From contig JAEZKH010000218.1 in NCBI GenBank assembly GCA_023415515.1, forward strand, positions 1-9,140: a stretch of DNA of 9,140 nt, written 5' to 3'. The position numbers and the translations under genes were made by a program. Positions 5,675 through 9,140 of the stretch are shown here, in pieces. Source of the DNA: Actinomycetes bacterium. GTDB taxonomy: Bacteria; Actinomycetota; Actinomycetes; Mycobacteriales; Mycobacteriaceae. Each line of letters starts with the position of its first letter. Within the stretch, counting starts at the first letter, position 1. The notes under the pieces were generated by a model, which saw only the letters and a program-made list of their open reading frames with translations, ran no database searches and had not been told where the DNA came from.

Positions 5675-7321
5675 TCAGCGCTCGGCCTGCGCGGCAGAAA
5701 CCGTTGCAGCAGAGGAACTTTCGTCGGCGTCAACTGGTTTGTGGTCTCCGAACCGAATTCTCAGTTCCGTTTTGAGGACTTTGCCGGCGGGGTTTCGGGG
5801 GAGGGCGTCGACGACCTCCAGGTGCTTCGGATGCTTGTACCGCGCGAGCCGTTCGGTGAGGAATTCTTCAAGATCGGCAAGCCGGAGGGGTTGTCTCGAC
5901 CCCGCACCGCGGTCGACCACGACCGCGACGGGCACCTCGCCCCACTTCTCGTGACTTCGCCCGATCACCGCCACCTCGACGATCGCCGGGTGGGCGGCGA
6001 GGACGTTCTCGACCTCGGCGCAATAGATGTTCTCCCCGCCGGAGATGATCATGTCCTTCTTGCGGTCGACGACCCAGATGTAGCCCTCCTCGTCCTGGCG
6101 GACCAGGTCACCGGAGTGGAACCATCCACCGGCAAACGCTTCCGCGGTGGCCTTCGGATTGTTCCAATAGCCTTCCATCAGCGTCGGCGCGCGGTAGACG
6201 ATCTCGCCGACCTGGCCGATCGGGACGTCGTTCATATCCTCGTCGACGATCCGCGCGCTGACCGTCGGGATGACCTTGCCGACGGAGCCGAGCTTGCGAA
6301 TTGCGTCGTCCCCCAACAACATGCACGTCACCGGCGACATCTCGGTCTGGCCGAAGGCCGCGAGAATCTGGGTGCCGGGGAACGTCTCGGACATGGCGCG
6401 AAGCAGGGTGTCCGACGCAGGTGCGGCGCCCCATGACAGCACGCGGAGACAGAGCCGGCGCGGATTGTTGCGCTGTTCAGCGCAAACCGCCTGCCATTGC
6501 GCTGGCACCAGGAAGATGCTCGTCACCCTCTCGGCTTCGAGCACGTCGAGCAGCGCGCCGGGATCGAAGTCGCCGAGGGGATACACGACCGTCGGACGGC
6601 CGAGGAGCAGCCCGATGATCATGTTGCCGATGCCGGCGATGTGGAACAGCGGCACCCCGATGAAGCCGACGTCGTTGTTGATGTCGGCGCCGTTGGTGAA
6701 CAGGAACGTCATCGCCTGGCCGGCGAGGTTGGTGTGGGTCAGCACCGCGCCCTTGGGCCGCCCGGTGGTGCCCGAGGTGTACATGATCAGCGCGGCGGAA
6801 TCGTTCGGTATGTCCACTGACGGCGCCGGCTCGCCGGGTTCGGACAGCAGCTCTTCGTACCCCAGCACACCGTCGTCGGTCGGCGCACCGGCGACGATGA
6901 TCGTGCCCAGCCTCGGCTCGAGGCCAGCGACCGCCGTCGCCACGTTGGCCAGCACGGGTTCGGTGATCATCACCGCGGCCTCGCAGTCGCCGACCAGATA
7001 CGCGATCTCGGGCGGGGTCATCCGGAAGTTGACCGGAACCGCGATGGCGCCGAGCCGGTTGGCGGCCAGGAACGACTCGATGAACTCGGACCGGTTCAGC
7101 ATGAGGATCAGCACCCGGTCGCCGAACGCGACGCCGCGGCGGCTCAGTGCGGCTGCCAGCGCCGACACCCTGTCGTCGAGTTCACGCCAGGTGGTCGTCT
7201 GCCCGAGATGGCGCAGCGCCGTCTCGCCGGGCTGCATCAGCGCGTGCCGAGCCAGCTGGTTGGACCAGTTCTGCCTTCTCGCGAGATACGGCTGATCGGC
7301 CGGCGACTGCTGATCGGTCAA
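5675..7321 (-). CDS. fadD5: FadD5, fatty-acid--CoA ligase (acyl-CoA synthetase)
   Basis: Member of the AMP-forming ANL family: activates a fatty acid with ATP to an acyl-adenylate, then forms acyl-CoA. As first gene of the mce1 operon it probably activates acids imported by Mce1; in M. tuberculosis it is linked to use of mycolic acids. Numbered from the TTG start (548 residues): ATP-binding loop YTSGTTGRPKG (181-191), FGQTEMSP (323-330), HSGDL (403-407, with the ATP-ribose Asp405), hinge DRKKDMIISGGENIY (419-433), and the catalytic lysine in PRNPAGK (Lys514). All key residues are present. I prefer TTG 7321-7319 because GGGAG lies nine bases upstream and the protein then begins MTDQQSPADQPYLARR, close in length to the tuberculosis N-terminus. 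The alternative ATG at 7366 (563 residues) has no ribosome-binding site and its first codons form a palindrome, so it looks like leader DNA unless the mRNA is nearly leaderless. The serine- and alanine-rich tail is unremarkable. Confidence 0.93.
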   Translation of the reverse strand: MTDQQSPADQPYLARRQNWSNQLARHALMQPGETALRHLGQTTTWRELDDRVSALAAALSRRGVAFGDRVLILMLNRSEFIESFLAANRLGAIAVPVNFRMTPPEIAYLVGDCEAAVMITEPVLANVATAVAGLEPRLGTIIVAGAPTDDGVLGYEELLSEPGEPAPSVDIPNDSAALIMYTSGTTGRPKGAVLTHTNLAGQAMTFLFTNGADINNDVGFIGVPLFHIAGIGNMIIGLLLGRPTVVYPLGDFDPGALLDVLEAERVTSIFLVPAQWQAVCAEQRNNPRRLCLRVLSWGAAPASDTLLRAMSETFPGTQILAAFGQTEMSPVTCMLLGDDAIRKLGSVGKVIPTVSARIVDEDMNDVPIGQVGEIVYRAPTLMEGYWNNPKATAEAFAGGWFHSGDLVRQDEEGYIWVVDRKKDMIISGGENIYCAEVENVLAAHPAIVEVAVIGRSHEKWGEVPVAVVVDRGAGSRQPLRLADLEEFLTERLARYKHPKHLEVVDALPRNPAGKVLKTELRIRFGDHKPVDADESSSAATVSAAQAER

Positions 7322-7330
7322 CGCGTCGAT

Positions 7331-7335
7331 CTCCC
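7331..7335 (-). promoter_or_regulatory. Ribosome-binding site favouring the TTG start of fadD5
   Basis: On the minus strand GGGAG, nine bases before TTG 7321. No comparable sequence precedes the ATG at 7366, whose upstream bases read CGCACCTCA. This is the main evidence for the shorter FadD5. Confidence 0.55.
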
Positions 7336-7353
7336 GGTTGCGTGAGCTTGATA

Positions 7354-7363
7354 TTTGATCAAA
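7354..7363. promoter_or_regulatory. Palindrome TTTGATCAAA, candidate Mce1R operator
   Basis: A perfect 10-bp palindrome that extends to an imperfect 16-bp one (7351-7366, a single mismatched pair). It is AT-rich in a GC-rich region and lies between divergent fadD5 and mce1R, about 12-20 bases downstream of the predicted fadD5 transcription start. GntR/FadR regulators bind short palindromes and commonly control their divergent neighbour. The site is not a copy of the classical FadR pattern (TGGTnnnACCA), so assignment to Mce1R is inferred from position alone. Confidence 0.45.
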
Positions 7364-7381
7364 CATTGAGGTGCGAGGGTC

Positions 7382-7410
7382 ACACTATGGCCTCGGCGGT
7401 CATGGGACAA
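7382..7410 (-). promoter_or_regulatory. Candidate SigA-type promoter of fadD5 / mce1 operon
   Basis: Minus strand: -35 TTGTCC (complement of 7405-7410), 17-base spacer, -10 TAGTGT (complement of 7382-7387), fitting the mycobacterial TAnnnT pattern. Transcription would start near 7375, giving a leader of about 54 bases before TTG 7321 and placing the TTTGATCAAA palindrome just downstream of the start, a position where a bound repressor would block elongation. Confidence 0.5.
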
Positions 7411-7420
7411 CCCCTCGAAT

Positions 7421-7425
7421 GGAGG
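7421..7425 (+). promoter_or_regulatory. Ribosome-binding site of mce1R
   Basis: GGAGG, four bases before GTG 7430. The mce1R frame has an in-frame stop at 7367-7369 and no other start codon between that stop and 7430, so this site fixes the start. No convincing plus-strand -10/-35 pair was found for mce1R. Confidence 0.55.
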
Positions 7426-7429
7426 CCGA

Positions 7430-8122
7430 GTGAACGCTCTGGCGAAGGCCGTTCACCGCGCGCGCCGCACCGCGCGACGCGAGCAGATGTCAGACGAGGT
7501 CGCCGGCCATCTACGCGGCGCGATCATGTCCGGGTCACTGTTGCCGGGAACGTTCATCCGGCTCGACGAGACCGCAGCCGAACTCGGCGTGAGCATCACT
7601 CCGGTGCGGGAGGCGCTCCGGACGCTGCGCGGCGAGGGCATGGTGCTGCTCGAGCCGCACCGCGGCCACGTCGTCGCCCCGCTGAGCCGCCGCGACGTCG
7701 CCGATATCTTCTGGCTGCAGGCCACCATCGCCAAGGAACTGGCCGCCACCGCGACAGAACGGATGACCGACGAGCAGATCGCGGAACTGGAACGTCTCAA
7801 CGACGAGCTGGCCGAAGCCGTCGAGACCGGCGCCGCCGAAGCCATCGCGGCCGCCGAGTTCAGCTTCCACCGCTGGCTCAACCACACGACCGGCCGCATC
7901 AAGCTCGCGTGGTTCCTCCTGCACGTCGCGCGCTACATGCCGCCGCTGATCTACGCCTCCGACCCGCAGTGGGGCGTGGCCGCCGTCGACAACCACCGAG
8001 CGCTGATCGCCGCGCTGCGACGCCGCGACGTCACCGAGGTCGTCCGGCTGACCGAATGGCAGTTCGACGACGGCGCGCGCAGGCTGACCGAGCGCCTGCA
8101 GGAAACCGGGATCTGGAGCTGA
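7430..8122 (+). CDS. mce1R: Mce1R, GntR-family (FadR type) transcriptional regulator of the mce1 operon
   Basis: 230-residue DNA-binding regulator. The winged helix-turn-helix is at about 20-83; LDETAAELGVSITPVREALR (45-64) is the classic GntR recognition segment and is followed by the wing GEGMVLLEPHRGHVV (68-82). The C-terminal all-helical FCD ligand-binding domain spans about 90-222; His147 (in EFSFHRWL) and His189 (in DNHRALIAAL) sit where FCD domains coordinate a metal or ligand. It is transcribed divergently from fadD5, the same arrangement as Rv0165c, which represses the mce1 operon in M. tuberculosis and is thought to respond to long-chain lipids. Here the effector is inferred. Start is GTG with GGAGG upstream; the next in-frame ATG (codon 20) would remove the basic N-terminal tail. 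Autoregulation through the shared intergenic region is likely but not shown. Confidence 0.92.
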   Translation: MNALAKAVHRARRTARREQMSDEVAGHLRGAIMSGSLLPGTFIRLDETAAELGVSITPVREALRTLRGEGMVLLEPHRGHVVAPLSRRDVADIFWLQATIAKELAATATERMTDEQIAELERLNDELAEAVETGAAEAIAAAEFSFHRWLNHTTGRIKLAWFLLHVARYMPPLIYASDPQWGVAAVDNHRALIAALRRRDVTEVVRLTEWQFDDGARRLTERLQETGIWS

Positions 8123-8201
8123 GAAGTACCCGCCATCGAACGTGAATCGTCTGCGATTTTCAGGTCGATTTTTCGCAGTGGGCGCACGTTGGGCGCTGTG
8201 A
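8123..8201. other. Convergent intergenic region between mce1R and the SRPBCC gene
   Basis: 79 bases where two transcription units meet. It contains two short T-rich blocks, CGATTTT and CGATTTTT, and a 6-bp inverted repeat CTGCGA (8151-8156) / TCGCAG (8173-8178) with a 16-base loop. A direct repeat TGGGCGC occurs at 8179-8185 and 8190-8196. The stem is too weak and the loop too long for a confident intrinsic terminator, but the T-rich blocks contrast with the GC-rich surroundings and transcription may end here on either strand. Confidence 0.35.
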
Positions 8202-8642
8202 CTAGCGTGCGGCGAGCTGCTCGGCGCGGGCCTTGAGGTTGCCTGCGAGGTAGTCGAGGGTGTCGCCGATCGCCTTCTTCACCACCGTCTTCGGGATCGG
8301 CAGCTTGGTCTCCACGTCGAGGTCGACCGTCAGCAGCGACGTCGGCCCCATCGCCACCACCGAGAACTTCTGCTCCTGCTTGTCGAAATGGTCGCCCTGC
8401 TGCAGGACCGTGTAGATCTCGTTCGGCGACGGGTAATAGACCGCGGTGATGAACATCCCCGACTGGCCCTGCACCGTGACGTCCAGCCGCAGTTGGCTGG
8501 GCCTGCCGTCGTCGTAGCGGGCAAGCACCCAGCAGCCCTTGATCTCCTCGTTCCACTCGGGATAGGCCTCGAAGTCCGCGACGATCGAAAGGATCGCTTC
8601 GGCCGGGGCCTCGACCTCGACGGTCTTGCTCACCAACGGCAT
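8202..8642 (-). CDS. TB18.5: SRPBCC-fold (START/polyketide-cyclase-like) protein, TB18.5 (Rv0164) type
   Basis: 146-residue protein of the SRPBCC superfamily, whose helix-grip fold makes a deep pocket for lipids or other hydrophobic ligands. Recognisable features are VSKTVEVEAPAEAILSIVAD (4-23), the FEAYPEWNEEIKG segment (24-36) typical of this fold, ARYDDGRPSQ (41-50), QQGDHFDKQEQKFSVV (81-96), and a long C-terminal helix ending LKARAEQLAAR. These match M. tuberculosis TB18.5, which also lies beside and convergent with mce1R. No signal peptide is visible, so it is probably cytoplasmic. The ATG at 8642-8640 shares a base with the TetR stop (TAATG), indicating coupled translation; the open frame upstream of it overlaps the TetR gene and is not protein-like. 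The ligand and role are not known. A lipid or acyl carrier function is a guess from the fold and neighbours. Confidence 0.88.
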   Translation of the reverse strand: MPLVSKTVEVEAPAEAILSIVADFEAYPEWNEEIKGCWVLARYDDGRPSQLRLDVTVQGQSGMFITAVYYPSPNEIYTVLQQGDHFDKQEQKFSVVAMGPTSLLTVDLDVETKLPIPKTVVKKAIGDTLDYLAGNLKARAEQLAAR

Positions 8643-9140
8643 TACTGTCCGGCTTTCTCTACGTCGACGCCCAGCGGCGCTTCCACCCGCACCACCTCGT
8701 CGCGGATCAGGCCGCGAAGAAGCGCGGTGCTGAACTCCGCCGCGATCTCCTGGGCCGTGCGCCTGCCCTGCGGGCGCAACCAACGGTACGAGCCGAGCGT
8801 CATACCGATATAACCCAGCGCCAGCACATGGGAGTCGCAGTCGAAGAACTCGCCGCTGGCGATACCCCTGTCGATGACGTCGCGCACATGCTCGTAGACC
8901 TGTGTCTCCTTCTCCCGGATGTAGGCCACCTGCTCGTCGGTGAACCACTCCGTGATGTAGGGCCCCTCCTGGAAGTACACCGCCGCCCGCTCCAGGTCGC
9001 TCGCGATGCCCGTCAGCAGCCTGCGGGTGAAGTGGTAGATCGTCTCGCGGGCCGATGCCGACGGGTCGTCGTGCAGCGCGGCCACCGTGAAGTCCGCGGC
9101 CCCCTTGTAGATGTCGTAGAGGATCAGCGACTTGCTCGCG
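8642..9140 (-). CDS. TetR-family transcriptional regulator, C-terminal part (N-terminus beyond window)
   Basis: 165 in-frame codons plus TAA at 8644-8642; no start is in the window. The visible part opens with ASKSLILYDIYKGA, the point where TetR proteins pass from the DNA-binding domain (Y-x-H-F-x-S-K) into the ligand-binding helices, so most of the helix-turn-helix is missing. The rest looks like the KstR2-type ligand domain: YFQEGPYITEWFTDEQVAYI, then a helix with VIDRGIASGEFFDCDSHVLA, and SYRWLRPQGRRTAQEIAAEF, which resembles the S-x-R-W-Y-R-P-x-G-x-x-T-A-x-x-x motif of KstR2. KstR2 senses a CoA thioester of a cholesterol breakdown product; a related acyl-CoA ligand is possible here but inferred. 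It is the upstream partner of the SRPBCC gene (TAATG overlap) and may regulate that pair. The in-frame ATG near 9085 is internal, not the true start. Confidence 0.85.
   Translation of the reverse strand, partial: ASKSLILYDIYKGAADFTVAALHDDPSASARETIYHFTRRLLTGIASDLERAAVYFQEGPYITEWFTDEQVAYIREKETQVYEHVRDVIDRGIASGEFFDCDSHVLALGYIGMTLGSYRWLRPQGRRTAQEIAAEFSTALLRGLIRDEVVRVEAPLGVDVEKAGQ

Noticed and set aside
3764..5954. Plus-strand open frames 3764-4705 and 4644-5954 rich in His, Asp and Glu
   Set aside because: Shadows of yrbE1A/B; the acidic/His-rich composition is the complement of hydrophobic membrane-protein codons. The second also crosses the spacer without any domain.
5741..7295. Plus-strand open frames opposite fadD5 (5741-6436, 6270-7295)
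   Set aside because: Antisense to a complete acyl-CoA synthetase with all motifs; no recognisable product.
7147..8145. 332-codon plus-strand frame overlapping mce1R in another frame
   Set aside because: Arg/Ala-rich translation. The mce1R frame carries a clear GntR domain, so this one is a shadow.
8151..8178. CTGCGA...TCGCAG stem with T-rich loop as an intrinsic terminator
   Set aside because: Only a 6-bp stem and a 16-base loop, and the T-run lies inside the loop, not after the stem.
1..9140. Search for a novel defence, mobile or CRISPR-type system
   Set aside because: No transposase, integrase, repeat array, tRNA or foreign-looking gene was seen. Every long gene fits a known mce1-region family and composition is uniform.

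Overview
The window is GC-rich actinobacterial DNA that reads as a mycobacterial chromosome, most likely a non-tuberculous and possibly fast-growing species (Mycolicibacterium-like). Gene order and protein sequences match the start of the mce1 locus of Mycobacterium tuberculosis (mce1R, fadD5, yrbE1A, yrbE1B, mce1A, mce1B, mce1C). The identification rests on remembered family sequences, not on a database search. Mce1 is an ABC-type importer of fatty and mycolic acids built from two YrbE permeases and six Mce proteins.

Layout. On the minus strand, reading from about 7.4 kb down to 1, an operon runs fadD5 (acyl-CoA synthetase), a 206-base spacer, yrbE1A, yrbE1B, mce1A, mce1B and mce1C. Mce1C runs off the left edge inside its proline-rich tail. 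From yrbE1A onward the genes are packed with 1-4 base gaps or ATGA overlaps. The fadD5 promoter region (about 7322-7429) is shared with the divergent plus-strand gene mce1R, a GntR/FadR-type regulator. This region holds a good promoter candidate for fadD5 (TTGTCC, 17 bases, TAGTGT) and, just downstream, a 10-bp AT-rich palindrome, TTTGATCAAA, that is a natural operator candidate.

To the right, convergent with mce1R, are two minus-strand genes: a TetR-family regulator cut by the right edge, and a small SRPBCC-fold protein like TB18.5 (Rv0164). They are joined by a TAATG stop/start overlap.

How it may work together: the Mce proteins form the cell-envelope tunnel, the YrbE pair is the inner-membrane permease driven by an ATPase encoded elsewhere, FadD5 activates the imported acid to its CoA thioester, and Mce1R adjusts expression to lipid supply. 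The role of the TetR and SRPBCC pair is unknown, but its placement suggests lipid sensing or binding.

No undescribed multi-gene system was found. The most interesting points are regulatory: a probable TTG start for fadD5 that puts the palindrome in the 5' leader, palindromes and a possible coupled leader peptide in the fadD5-yrbE1A spacer, and an apparent proline-rich C-terminal insertion in Mce1A. No tRNA, rRNA, IS element, CRISPR array or integrase was seen.
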